Of a stretch of DNA of 64,000 nt, positions 53,439-64,000 are shown piece by piece (position 1 is the first letter of the stretch; each line of letters starts with the position of its first letter). The DNA is taken from the NCBI GenBank assembly GCA_946811695.1, contig OX328123.1, forward strand, positions 153,035,122-153,099,121, in the 5' to 3' direction. The position numbers were made by a program, and so were the translations under genes. Under the pieces are notes generated by a model that worked only from the letters and a program-made list of their open reading frames with translations, was not told the origin of the DNA and ran no database searches. The DNA comes from Gonocerus acuteangulatus (lineage: Eukaryota; Arthropoda; Insecta; Hemiptera; Coreidae).

Positions 53439-53693
53439 AATGAACAGGACATGTAAAAGTAAGCATTGTATATCCTTTTTATTGAAAATTTAAACGTTTT
53501 CATTAGTATTCACTCTCCTCGAAGGGCGACAGAACTTTGACTTAAACAGACTTAAGCCAGCTTAAAGGAGAACTTATACTAATGAGATTATTTCTTGAGC
53601 ATAAACTTGGCCAGTAACAAGAACTCAATAAACTTTAAAATACGGCCGCATGAATCTAATTAGATGGACACTATTGGGGAATAATGAATAATA

Positions 53694-54146
53694 ATATTAT
53701 ATAATAATAATATAATAATAATAAATAATAAATCTTTCGTCACATTTGAATCGTCAAGTTCGTTAGCCATCAGAATCCTTCCACCGGAAAATGGTGTTTG
53801 AAGCGAAATTCGGACGAAAAAAATCGTAACGCTTACGTTTTTTAACATGGAAAAAACGAGAGAAACAATTTTTAATGCGATATTTGTAACCGTTTTTGAA
53901 AAACGTGGAACAAATATTTTTGGATTTTTTTCATTTTTTTTTGGTGTCGTCTTAGAATCGTGGGATTCAATTGAAAAATGTTCTACATCTTTGAAATTCA
54001 TCTAAACCAAGACATTTAAATTTTAGTTACATTTGGAGTTGAATTTATATTTTTAACAAAATATCAAACATAACTGCTTCTATACCTTTGCTAATGGCAC
54101 TGGAGTTAAGAACGGAACCGCGCTAAGATGACGGAATTCCTACCTA
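53694..54146 (+). repeat. Family A element, left part missing
   Basis: It starts at an AT/ATAATA array in the TA position, then has AATCGTCAAGTTCGTTAGCC and ATCGTAACGCTTACG. It ends AAGAACGGAACCGCGCTAAG, then ATGACGGAATTCC, a diverged right terminus. Confidence 0.65.
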
Positions 54147-54236
54147 GTAGAGGATCGGTAAAGATTTAAAGAAAGTTATCAACATTTCCGTCATGAGTGC
54201 AACCTCAATAGGTACTTCCCTTCGAGGTAGTGCTAA
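54147..54236 (-). repeat. Family B left end, reversed
   Basis: On the minus strand it reads TTTTTTAGCACTACC, with CATGACGGAAATG and ATCTTTACCGATCC, matching 49,760-49,855. It abuts the family A right end head-to-head. 54,300-54,540 holds a further reversed family A-like module (TTTCGAGATATTTAACAAAA). Confidence 0.6.
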
Positions 54237-54539
54237 AAAACACAATCAAACCCCAAACTCATCCGAGACGTGAAAAATCGTTCAAATGCACGAAACCGGA
54301 ACGTCTCCATTGTAATCATTTATTTCTCCAGATGAGATCGCTCTTTCGAATATTAAATAAAACAAATTTTTAGAAAAAATCGAAAACTTTACAATTGCAG
54401 CTTTCCACATACTACGATTTTCCAACCGATTTCGAGATATTTAACAAAATATAATAAAATCTCAGAACTGCTTATGTCTGTGAATATTTTTTTAATTCGT
54501 TACTTCCTCATTACCGAAGATTATATATTGCTTTTTGGA

Positions 54540-54938
54540 TGAATGTCAAACCTCTTAAAAACTTGACTCAATCCGCCATTTTGAAGTAAGATAAAGGATT
54601 ATTATTAAAATTATAGTTATTTGGTTTTCCTGGTAAAATTGTCACTAAAAAGAAACCCAACACAATGAAACAGTTTTCTTTTCGTGCAAATTTCATTGGA
54701 AAAAGAAAACATTTCTGAATCTGAAAAAAGTATCGTTTTTTACCCTCCTAATAATAATTAATAATTAAATATTATTATGATTTTGTGTTTAAATCTGACT
54801 TTATTATATAGACCAATCGATTTGCTAATCACCTACGTTAAAAAAAAATAATCGCAATAAACGATTTTTTCATACGATTTCCGTCTACAAACAAAACAAA
54901 CTTGATTTTTTTAATCACGCACACTACAGATCTACGCA
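54540..54938. other. Unassigned AT-rich sequence
   Basis: No recognised gene or repeat. Confidence 0.35.
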
Positions 54939-55006
54939 TCTTAGTATGGGTGGCGGTTAGCTCGCCACCCATACTAAGACTTAGTATGGGTGGCGAGCTA
55001 ACCACA
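54939..55006. repeat. Compact perfect hairpin with adjoining repeat
   Basis: CTTAGTATGGGTGGCG, a short spacer and its exact inverted copy CGCCACCCATACTAAG are followed at once by another CTTAGTATGGGTGGCGAGCT. The GC-rich arms stand out from the AT-rich context. Purpose unknown; it could be a foldback remnant. Confidence 0.8.
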
Positions 55007-55111
55007 CATGGGGATTTAGTGGCCCCTGAGGAGGTGGCATAAAGGCCACGAAACATGTAAAAATAAAATAGTACATAAAATGGAGTGCTATTATTTCGAC
55101 CTGTGCCATAT

Positions 55112-55112
<1 letters not shown>

Positions 55113-55146
<34 letters not shown>
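55113..55146. repeat. Poly(A) tract
   Basis: A run of about 32 A followed by TATATATAGATAGA. No retroposon body is recognised. Confidence 0.75.
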
Positions 55147-55150
<4 letters not shown>

Positions 55151-55241
55151 TATAGATAGAGAAAAATATAGAGTACATACTTATAACTGTTATATTAATT
55201 TTTAAAATACTGTTATAGTTCGGGCAATGGTAACCTTGCAG

Positions 55242-55380
55242 TTTTTAGCGCGGTTCCTCCCTCCCCCATAGGGAGGAACCCCGCTAATAAGGTTGATACA
55301 ATGAAACAATCCGGAAGTCCCAACAAGAAAATTTCGCGTTTCAGAACCCCTAGAGACCGAAAATAACGGTGGTTCAAATT

Positions 55381-55439
<59 letters not shown>

Positions 55440-58311
55440 CTGTTCGCTCATTTCTGGCTTCCCTGATGGTCCGATTTTGATGAAATTTGGTACAAAAATC
55501 TGTCGTCCAATTTGAAAGGTCAAGTTCGTTAACCAGCAAAATCCGTCCACTGGAAGATGGCGTTTGGGGCGAAATTCGCACAAAAAAATCGTAACGCTTA
55601 CGTTTTTGAGTTCATAAGCTTGTAAGTACTCTTTTTATAGGCTTCTTGGGCTAGGAAAACGAATGGAACCATTTTCAAGGCGATAGCTTTAACCGTTTTC
55701 GAGAAAACTGAAAAAATAATTTTTGAATGCCGTTTTTGGTTTGGGTACTTAGAGTCATGGGATTCAGTTGAAACATTTACTGCATGTTCTACTTTCATTA
55801 AAACTAATATGTTGTAATTTTGGTTGCGTTTGGAGTTAAGGAAGGGTTAGAATAAAATATTTTATTAACAGACATAAAAAAGTTTTGGTAACTTTGTATA
55901 CTTTCCTTAATATCTCGAAAAAGGTTGAGAATTTGGGAAACGGAAGAATACCATTAGAAATCTTAGTAAATGTTCTACAAAAAAGGTTCTAATAAAAGTT
56001 TTGATTAGGCGATGTCAATCGGAGAAATAAGTGCTTAAAACTTTAAAGTAATTGATTTCGCTTATTCGAACTGTTCTTTTTGTCTTTGATTTTGATACTT
56101 AAAATTATGGGATTCAGTTGAAACTTTTTCTGCATGTTTGAATTTCATCAACACTAATATGTTAAAATTTTGGTTACGTTTGGAGCTAAGGAAGGATTAG
56201 AATAAAATATTTTATTAACAGACATGAAATGTTTTGGGAACTTCGTATACATTCCCTAATATCTCGAAGACGGTTAGGAATATTGTTAAACGGAGGGTTA
56301 TCATGCGAAAGCTTACTAAATGTTCTACAAAAAAGATTCTGAAACAATTTTTGATTAGGCTATGTCAATCGGAGAAATAAGTGCTTAAACTTTGAAGTAA
56401 TTGATTTCGTTTATTCGAACGGTTCTTTTTGTTTGTTTTTATTCCTTGTTATTTTTTAATTGCTTAAAGTTGGATAATGTATTTGACAATAAAACATATT
56501 AATTAAAATAAGAAAAACAATTCATTGTTAAAAATATATCAGGCTGTACCATATGAAATGTCAGTTTTGGATTTGTCGATTTCCTTCAAATGTCTTGAAA
56601 CTGTCGAGACTCCTACTCCGAGTTCTTTGGCATATTCCCTAGTGTTTGCAATTGCTTATAGTAGTCAAATGTATTTGCCAATAAAACAGGATACGTATAA
56701 TTAGAATCAATATTTTGTTTGTTAGAATTCGAAGATGCCGTATGAATATCTAGATTACAGTACTGGTGTTGATTTCGATCTTTAGAATTATTTTTGGTAT
56801 TCCCTATTTTCATCTGTTACCCATAGTTTTTTATTGTTAGTAGGTTTTTCTTATTGATTATAGAATATAAATCTATTTGGCTATAAAACAGGATACGTAA
56901 AATTAGTGACAATATTTCGGAGATTTCTGAGCGAAATACTTTTAAGATTTTCTACCACCACGAACGGCTTTTTTCCTCTATTTTTATCCACTAGATAGGC
57001 TTTATTTTGCATATTATTCTATATAAGTTTTATTCAGCAGGGGATTCTGATGAAATGTCGTGTTTTTGCTGTGGATGTTAAATACGATGTATCTAAGATT
57101 GGATAACATTAGCGAGTCTACATAGTTAAGAACCAACGACGGGGGTTGACTTCTTGCTATGATTTAGTCTACGTATGTATATTAAGTCCTAAATCCAAAA
57201 AATAAACTTCACAACGGTTAGATACTATGAGCGAATATGGCGGTTCAATGCCCGTAGAAACAAGGGGGCCGCAGGAAATTTACCTGCTAAGAGTTAATCC
57301 TCAAGAGCTGTAAATATACCCCAGGTATCTGCCGACACAAATACAAAGCCTAGGCGGAGAGCACCCCAAAAACTCAGATCCAAACATAAGGTTATATACT
57401 AAATATTCATAAAGACTACTTAGTTGTAAACCGATTCATCAATTAGCAATCAATAGTTTTCAACAAAGGTTATATACTAAATATTGATAAAAAGTATTTA
57501 ATTAGAAAAAAAAAAAAACAATATTCCACAAGACTTGTTTTCGGTCCATTTGTGTCTACTCCATAGACTTAATTAGGTATATTATTCTATTGTAGTTGGG
57601 CAACTAAACTTTGTTTTATTTTGTTAAATAAAGTTTTTTTTCTTGACTTGTTATTCGTCAAGACTTTTATTTGTCCTTGTGTATTTACTAGATAGGCTTT
57701 ATTCGGCATATTATTCTATATAGGCTATATTAGGCAGGGTTTTCTACTCAATCTTGTGTACTTCTTCTTGATCCTTCTGTACATGGGCGTATATAAAAAC
57801 AATTTCGGGCGGGGGCTGAGACCATTTCCAGGGTATGGAATACTAAATATTTAGAGCTTGGAATAGTTTTAGGCAACTAAAACGCTATTACACGTAAAAT
57901 AAAATATGTTTTATGAACTAAGTGATCTTATTTAATTTATTTTTAAGGGTTTTACGAGAAGTTTTTATCATCAATTCAAAATTTCGGGAGGGGCTGCAGC
58001 CCCCTCAGCCCCCCCCTCATATATGCCCATGCTTCTGTATCCTCTAGAAAGGCTTTATTAGGCATATTTTGTATTGATTTATAGAGCTTTGCTTTAGAAT
58101 GAGAGCCAGCTTCTGTGTAAAAGTTAGCTACTGTCGGTGTCCCTGACGCCTTAATATCACTTTTATTCGAGATGTTCGAGAGGATTTTGACAATTTTCAC
58201 GAGATATATATAAAAAAAAAAGTTTATTTCTTTTCTAAGCTTATCAAATGGCACTAGGGACATGAACGGAACCGCGCTAAAATGCTGCAGTTCCTGCGAG
58301 TCGGACTTTTT
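55242..58311 (+). mobile_element. Family A element, full length, 3.07 kb
   Basis: The left end TTTTTAGCGCGGTTCC has the hairpin GTTCCTCCCT/AGGGAGGAAC. TA array at 55,382-55,435. Two ~350-bp modules (55,735-56,440) are followed by a middle block shared with 30,000-31,040 (ATACGTATAATTAGAA, TGAATATCTAGATTAC). A further segment repeats CTAGATAGGCTTTATT three times (56,990-58,090). The right end is GGAACCGCGCTAAAATGCTG, then CAGTTCCTGCGAG, TCGGACTTTTT. It is non-coding throughout. Confidence 0.8.
55382..55435. repeat. (TA)n array inside family A
   Basis: Pure TA between GGTGGTTCAAATTTG and TTTGTCTGTTCGCTC. Confidence 0.92.
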
Positions 58312-58479
58312 GCCCTTAAATCCAAACAAACAACTTTTATTGTCATGCATAAATCGATGTCTTTACTTTTTATGAAATGTTAATGAAAACAGGATTGTAT
58401 TAACGAGCGAATCATCTCAGTTATGGAACTCGAACATTAAATAAATAAATAAAAAATAAATTTCAATTATCATTATTTC

Positions 58480-58596
58480 CGTAATCTAAGAGTTTCAAAA
58501 CGTGAAAGATTCTATTCAACACTTCCGTACAGAGTCATCGGATAGGCGTCATAGGCGGGGTTCCTCCATATGGGAGGGAGGAAACGCGCTAAAAAA
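58480..58596 (-). repeat. Family A left end, reversed fragment
   Basis: It ends GCGGGGTTCCTCCATATGGG, then AGGGAGGAAACGCGCTAAAA, the left-terminal hairpin in reverse, preceded by TTTCAAAACGTGAAAG. Only about 115 bp of the element are recognised. Confidence 0.65.
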
Positions 58597-59165
58597 AATA
58601 AATAAAGAAAATTTTATGTAAAAATTGTATCTGTTATTAAAATTTCCAATAAAGATTTTATTTAAAATGAAACCGTGTCAATCGAAATTTTTACAATTTG
58701 GAGTTATTGTTTCACCAGGTGTATTTTCCTATTTCTTTTTCTACCGGATCAGAACATACTGATTGGACTAATTTTCAAATGAAACTGGTCTTAGATAGTA
58801 TTCAGAAAGCATGGAAGCAGACTAGTTGGTGAAATCAGGTGGAATGCTCGATTTCGGTCAGAACCGCGATCAAACGTACAAATCGTTTGATCGTAGCTCC
58901 GACTGGAGCATTGATCAAACTGGTTGGTTCGGCTATACGACTTGGAAATTCTCCTCGTCTCAGGTATAAATGTTAAATCAAGCCGAATGGTCAATAGGAA
59001 TATTTAAATATAACTGTTGTACCTTCGAAGATAATCTAAGGCAACTTGATTAAGTTAGTAGCTTTCAGTTTCATCCTTCTTGTTATCTTTTAATTAACTG
59101 GTATTTTATCAAAACTACGAAGAGCTTGGATGCACGGCGTCATCTTAGCACCATCACTTCACATT
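58597..59165. other. Unassigned sequence
   Basis: No recognised gene. GGCGTCATCTTAGCACC near 59,137 resembles a reversed family A/B right end but is too short to call. Confidence 0.35.
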
Positions 59166-59183
59166 CCTAGCGTCATTAAATAA

Positions 59184-59913
59184 AAATGGTATACGGATGG
59201 CTCGAAGGACAAAAGTGGGGTTCGTTCCGCGATTTATTCAGGAGAAATAGGAAACATGTTCACTTTAACACCTAACTGCAGCAACTACACAGCCGAATTA
59301 TTAGCAATCAACAAGGCTCCTAACATAATAGCCCTAAAATATGGCAATATTAATATTTTTACAGTCTCACTTTCAGCACTACTAGCTTTGAATAATCCAT
59401 ATACGAAACATGTACTGACAATAGAGAACTTAGAATCACTTGATCAGCTAAACCGTCAAAACCAAAATGTTATATTTGTCTGGATTTCTAGTCATTGCGG
59501 CATAAAGGGCAATGCAGCAGTAGACGTATTAGCTAAAAAGGCGATAGGAGAAGGAATTGAACACCCCAGGATACTTCGGGGCGACGTTTTAAGCTGTGTG
59601 AAGTATAAAATTCTACAAAAATGACAACAAACCTGTTAACTTTAACTGAGAATAAACTACGAATTATAAAAATGCAAGTTACACCTTGGCAAACATCAAT
59701 TCGACCAACTAAAAAAACGCATCCTGACTCGCCTTAGGATCGGCCATACAAGAATAACCCATTTATATCTAATGACCCGAGGCGCCCCTCTACTTTGTGA
59801 AAAATGTAATCAAATAATCACCGTTCACCACCTGTTAATAAATTGCAAAATATATAAGAAACAGTGAAGAGAAATCCAGCTATCAGATAGAATTGACAAA
59901 ATATTACTGGATA
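59184..59913 (+). pseudogene. LINE ORF2 RNase H and C-terminal domain (I/Jockey type)
   Basis: The RNase H domain begins KWYTDGSKDKSGVRSAIYSG with the first catalytic Asp; the AELLAI motif with Glu follows after a frame change (59,256-59,624). The third acidic position reads FTVSLSALLAL, where a DSLSA motif is expected, so a key Asp is lost. WISSHCGIKGNAAVDVLAKK carries the His and last Asp. After a stop the C-terminal zinc segment resumes in another frame (LRIGHTRITHLYLM, CEKCNQIITVHHLLINC). The coding signal then passes into a 72-bp tandem array. It is decayed and lacks RT. Confidence 0.8.
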
Positions 59914-60475
59914 CCTCCACCATGGATGGGTACTTTCCTTCTCGGCATATCCATACACTGTACGTGTTCAACCATGCTCAACATACCTCCACCATGGATG
60001 GGTACTTTCCTTCTCGGGATATCCCTGTACTGTACGGGTTCAGCCATGCTCAACATACCTCCACCGTGGATAGGTAGTTTCCTTCTCAGCATATCCATAT
60101 ACTGTACGGGTTCAACCATGCCTAACATACCTCCACCCTGGATGGGTTGTTTCCTTCTCAGCATATCCATATACTGTACGGGTTCAACCATGCTCAACAT
60201 ACCTCCACCATGGATGGGTACTTTCCTTCTCGGGATATCCCTGTACTGTACGGGTTCAGCCATGCTCAACATACCTCCACCGTGGATAGGTTGTTTCCTT
60301 CTCAGCATATCCATATACTGTACGGGTTCAACCATGCCTAACATACCTCCACCCTGGATGGGTTGTTTCCTTCTCAGCATATCCATATACTGTACGGGTT
60401 CAACCATGCTCAACATACCTCCACCATGGATGGGTACTTTCCTACTCAACATATCCTTACTCTGAATGAATGCAT
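59914..60475. repeat. 72-bp minisatellite, 7.7 copies, with 216-bp higher-order period
   Basis: Each unit contains CCTCCACCATGGATGGGTA, then CTTTCCTTCTCGG, ATATCC, CTGTACGGGTTCA and CCATGCTCAACATA. Units 2-3-4 are repeated as 5-6-7 with the same variants (GGGATATCC then CAGCATATCC; CCATGGATGG, CCGTGGATAGG, CCCTGGATGG). Since 72 is a multiple of 3, long ORFs exist on both strands, encoding 24-residue repeats. It starts at the last recognisable codons of the LINE. Confidence 0.93.
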
Positions 60476-61043
60476 TCCTTCTCGACATATCCGTCCTCTG
60501 GATGTGCGAGTCCCTTTAGAACAAATCCCAGGTCAGGATGGATTCGTCACTTCTATGCACGTCTCTCAGCAAGGGTGATGTCACGCCGCATTCATAAATA
60601 ATTGCTTAAAATAATATATAAATATAAAAAATGCCAGGAATAATGTTGCTCTTTACTAAGTAATTATTGATTTTTATTTAATTCGTTTCAGGAGGAAATC
60701 CCAACTTTTAATAAACCAATTTCGTTTTTTACTGCAAGACATATTTCTCGTTAGCGTCTGTCAAACCTCATTGCAAGAAGTAAAAATAGATAACCGGTTA
60801 AGAAATATCGATAAATTCCTTTCACAATAAACCCAAACTTAAATCCCTTATGGACCGATAACATACATAAACTTAACAACTTCGACTCGGTCATAATGAC
60901 AGTCTGCAATTTACTGGATTCCTTAAGCGATGGTGATCCACACAGCAATCAAATGCTAAATCAATTATAATTGTTGGCCAGTTCAATTAATTGTTGTTGT
61001 TTTTTTCTATTTATCACGGGTTTTTCCTTTTTCTTGTGGTTTT
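60476..61043. other. Unassigned sequence
   Basis: No recognised gene or repeat. Confidence 0.4.
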
Positions 61044-61339
61044 CTTGAAAATGTGGGGCGAGGTTAGCTCAGTGGTAAAGCACTCGACTAATAAAATGAA
61101 GGACCCAGGTTCAATACCCTAGTGCACACTAATCTTCCAGTTTCATCGTTCGAGGGTTGGATTTGGGGTCACAGATCGTCCCTAAGCTTACCCAGGATAT
61201 ATATCAATTAATTAATTCATTAATACATACCTGCAAAGGGAAAAGTCAGGCGGCCGGAGCATAGTACGGATCTGCCCCTCTGGGCTCTTGTGGCCTGTTA
61301 CGGGACCCATTTTTTCTTTTCCTTTTGTCTTGAAAATGT
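61044..61339 (+). repeat. SINE family 2 with TSD
   Basis: The body runs from about 61,055 to 61,327. The head GGCGAGGTTAGCTCAGTGGT is a near-canonical box A, and AGGTTCAATACC is box B. GGCGGCCGGAGCATAGTACG and TTGTGGCCTGTTACGGGAC precede the T-rich tail. CTTGAAAATGT flanks both sides. Confidence 0.9.
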
Positions 61340-61399
61340 AGTTATACATAAATTATTTGTAATGTAATGAAGTAGGTATTATTTCTTCGTTATTCTTTT

Positions 61400-61639
61400 T
61401 ATTATGAGTCATTGGAGCCCCGGTTGCCGTAAGCATTAAGGCGTGAGCACTTAACACTCCGTGTCAAAGGGTCGTGGGTTCGATTCCCACTAGGGGCGGT
61501 GGCTTCTCTTTAGAAAAAATGAAAGGCATCAGTCCTATCCTGGCTAGAAAAGGGTGGTAACCTATAGATAACCCGTCCTAAAATTCGTAGTTAATAATAA
61601 ATGGACGTTAAAATTTAATAATAATAATTATGAATCATT
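61400..61639 (+). repeat. SINE family 1 with 14-bp TSD
   Basis: The body is 61,414-61,625. The tRNA-like head has AAGGCGTGAGCACTTAACAC and box B GGTTCGATTCCC. The body contains CCTATCCTGGCTAGAAAAGG and the tail AATAAATGGACGTTAAAATT. The flanks are ATTATGAGTCATTG and ATTATGAATCATTG, one mismatch. Confidence 0.9.
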
Positions 61640-61654
61640 GTAAAGTTATGATAA

Positions 61655-61965
<311 letters not shown>

Positions 61966-62439
61966 GACTCATGTGGGTGAAACAAAGTTATATAAATATA
62001 TACAGGGTGTCCCGATTTTAAATGGAAAAACTTCAGGAGTGGGTAGGGGCCCAAAAAAAACTAAGACAAAAAGTCTGTTAGAGATTTGCTCGTTTTTGCT
62101 TCGTTTTGGAGAAAATCGCAAAACAAGAAACGAAACAAGTTTTCATTTTTTTAGTTACTTATTTAAATTTTCAATGGAAATAAATTGTCATTGCGATTTA
62201 TTTAAAAAAAAAAAAAAAAACAATTAGTAAAATTCAATCACCTGACGTTGATATAGTTTTCGTGTACGGTTCTGGAACGGTAATGATTTAGAAGCGGTGC
62301 GAGTGTATGTAGACCGATTCGCAAATAGAAGACTGCTTAATCGTCGAGTTTTTTTTGATAAATTTTAATAAACAACGAGAGACTGGCTCATTTTATTTAT
62401 TCACATTTTTTATTTTATCATCTATTTAGTTTATTATTA

Positions 62440-63107
62440 AATATTGCCCTCTTGCAGAAACGCAAGCATTACATCTAGCACTGACTTGATAAATTCCAGC
62501 TAAACACTGTTCTGATGATATTTGGTGCACTTCATCTATGATTCGGTGTCTTAATTGCTCTCTTGAGTCGATTGACACCGAATAAACTTCCTGCTTGAAG
62601 GTTCCCCATACGAAGAAACAAATTACTAAAATTCAATATCTTTGCATAATTTGAAGTAATAAATTCTGCAATTTTTGAAGATTGTACGGGTGGCGATTAT
62701 CACCTTTCAATGTTCGTCATATTGCCTCCCGCGATATTCCTAATACAGGTGTTGGACTCAATTTCTCCACCAACGATCTGCTCTTAATATTGGAATTGGT
62801 CGTCTTAATTAGAAAGTACGAATGACCCAGTCTCTCGTTGTCTATTAAAAGTTGACAAAAAGACTCGTCGATCAAACACTCTTCTATTTGTGGTTCGGCG
62901 CGCATTCTCTCGCACCGCTTCTAAATCATTACCGTTGCAGGAACCGTACACGAAAACTATATCAACGTCAAGAGACTGAATTTTACTAATTGGTTTCTCG
63001 AAACAATTCGCTATGACAATTTTTTCCACTAAAAAATTAAATAAGTAAGTACAAAAATGAAAACTTTTTTCGTTTCTTGTTTTGCGATTTCCTTCAAAAC
63101 GAAACAA
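62440..63107 (-). pseudogene. DUF4817-type transposase, broken
   Basis: The N-terminal helix-turn-helix reads DVDIVFVYGSCNGNDLEAVR, then TNRRVFDRRVFLSTFNRQRE and TGSF, the pattern of the DUF4817 domain found in arthropod transposases. A second HTH stretch follows near 62,730-62,660 (GISREAI, then HPYNLQKLQ). The frame then jumps to the C-terminal part (VWGTFKQEVYSV, QLRHRIIDEVHQISSEQC; 62,630-62,440). The DDE catalytic core between them is deleted. A second, inverted and more decayed copy of the N-terminal part lies at 62,225-62,400 on the plus strand. Confidence 0.75.
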
Positions 63108-63141
63108 AAACGAGCAAATCTCTAAAGGAGTTTTTGTCTTA

Positions 63142-63556
63142 GGGTGCGTTTACATCTGACACTTCTCGCAGGAAATATATGTCAGGTGTCAGATAGATAT
63201 TCTCTTGAAGGTTTACATATTGACAGAAATAGCTAGACATTTATGTCATGGATATGTATAGGACAGTTCTGGATTTGTTCTAATTTGCGATAAATTCACC
63301 AAAAGCACAAATAATCAGTGTTTACATCTGTTGGTATAGAAGTATCGACAATACAGCTAGTAGCCAAGATATTTTTCTCTGAAATTGAATTCTTCTCGTA
63401 AAAATCTGTGTTTACACCTGGTGGTATAGAAGTGTCGACACTTATAGTTCGTGATAGAAATATATATCTCAGACATAAATTGCTCATGGTTTACACTAGT
63501 TGAAATTTCTGCCTGATATAAATTTCCTGCAATAACTAGCAAGTGTAAACCCACCC
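63142..63556. mobile_element. Harbinger-like MITE with TTA TSD
   Basis: 415 bp. The left end GGGTGCGTTTACATCTGACA and the inverted right end GGGTGGGTTTACACTTG share further subterminal GCAGGAAAT. TTA is duplicated on both sides (63,139-63,141; 63,557-63,559). GGG-starting termini with a 3-bp TTA/TAA duplication fit the PIF/Harbinger superfamily. The interior has two GTGTTTACA-TGGTATAGAAGT units about 91 bp apart. The opposite arm of the host transposon preserves the uninterrupted site. Confidence 0.82.
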
Positions 63557-63621
63557 TTAGTATTTTGGTCCCCTACGCGCTCCTGAAGTTTTGCAATTTA
63601 AAATTGGGACACTCCGTATGT

Positions 63622-64000
63622 ACAGGGTATCCCAGTCTTAAACCGACAGACTTCGAATATCAATGGGGAATCGACGAACTAAGTCAAATAGTCCTTTGGC
63701 GATTTTATCGTTTTCGAGAAAACAAAAAACAGGGTTGTTTAGACACATTCCGATTAATCGCCATAATAAGGCGATATACGAAAAAAACACCTCATTACAA
63801 ACGTTGTAGCTCAGCTTGAATATTTTACAAGATAATCGTGTTTGAATAACCCATCGGATGGACATTTTGTTCATGAAAAAAAGTGAATCGAGATTATTTT
63901 TCCAGTTACGATTATCTGTATTCGAGCTAAGACGCTGAACTTGGTCTTATCTTAAAGATAATTTAATAAGATACAACTTTTGTTTTAAGGTGTTTGTTCG
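63622..64000 (+). repeat. Family C transposon end, running off the window
   Basis: It begins TACAGGGTATCCCAGTCTTA, then AACCGACAGACTTCGAATAT, and further in AGCTTGAATATTTTACAAGA and GATTATTTTTCCAG, matching the reversed copy at 2083-2382. No convincing ORF in the visible part; the rest lies beyond the window edge. Confidence 0.55.

Larger units (their letters stand above)
62004..63616 (-). mobile_element. DUF4817-type DNA transposon, partly palindromic and internally deleted
   Basis: The left end AGGGTGTCCCGATTTTAAAT and the inverted right end GAGTGTCCCAATTTTAAAT are the start of ~390-bp inverted arms that include the 5' part of the transposase gene. The minus-strand copy continues through a transposase remnant (63,107-62,440); the left arm repeats only its start. 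A MITE is nested in the right arm. No autonomous coding capacity remains. Confidence 0.78.

Noticed and set aside
59893..60488. 190- and 194-residue ORFs on opposite strands with 24-residue repeats, as a repeat-protein gene
   Set aside because: A 72-bp tandem array keeps frames open automatically. The array is attached to a dead LINE, and no promoter, signal or conserved flanking coding sequence is seen.

Overview
The window looks like intergenic, repeat-dominated DNA from an arthropod, most likely an insect, though no host gene fixes the species. It is AT-rich, carries long (TA)n arrays, and almost every recognisable coding stretch belongs to a transposable element: mariner, Tc1, a DUF4817-type transposase, Penelope-like, CR1/Jockey/I-like LINEs, a Tx1-like ORF1 and a Ty3/gypsy element. 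I found no convincing host protein gene, no rRNA, no CRISPR and no bacterial operon structure.

Layout. 1-1.7 kb is the right half of a non-coding repeat (family A). 3.27-5.74 kb is a dead mariner split by a Penelope-like fragment, followed by a Tc1 pseudogene (to 6.9 kb). 9.5-12.75 kb holds a tRNA-derived SINE, (TA)n arrays, two foldback elements and a palindromic mariner derivative nested in one of them. 13.5-14.1 kb is a LINE C-terminus with a 79-bp expansion. 17.5-21.7 kb is a gag-pol Ty3/gypsy element with identical 132-bp LTRs. 22-24 kb holds two reversed family A copies. 26.0-36 kb is one CR1-type LINE on the minus strand (ORF1, endonuclease with ten in-frame 84-bp repeats, RT), cut in two by a 4.6-kb family A element that itself carries a truncated Jockey LINE. 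37.3-38.5 kb is a 97-bp satellite, and 41.7-43.1 kb a decayed LINE ORF1. From 44 to 64 kb come LINE 3' ends, a hAT MITE with perfect 8-bp TSDs, more family A copies and one family B copy, a 157-bp satellite, SINEs with clear TSDs, a 72-bp array on a LINE 3' end, and a palindromic DUF4817 transposon with a Harbinger-like MITE nested in one arm.

The main unexplained structure is the family A/B set. These non-coding elements start with T-runs and AGCGCGG (A) or AGCAC (B), followed by a hairpin and an internal (TA)n array. Their right ends carry the inverted copy of the left terminus displaced inward by about 30 bp, followed by a small stem-loop and GGAC-T(n). This asymmetric terminal inverted repeat (ATIR) layout resembles Helentron/HINE (DINE-1-like) rolling-circle elements. 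A and B have different ATIR sequences that change together at both ends. Assigning the family to Helentrons is inference. Nesting gives a partial relative history: CR1 LINE, then family A insertion, then Jockey insertion. Separately, the gypsy element and the palindromic mariner look recent.
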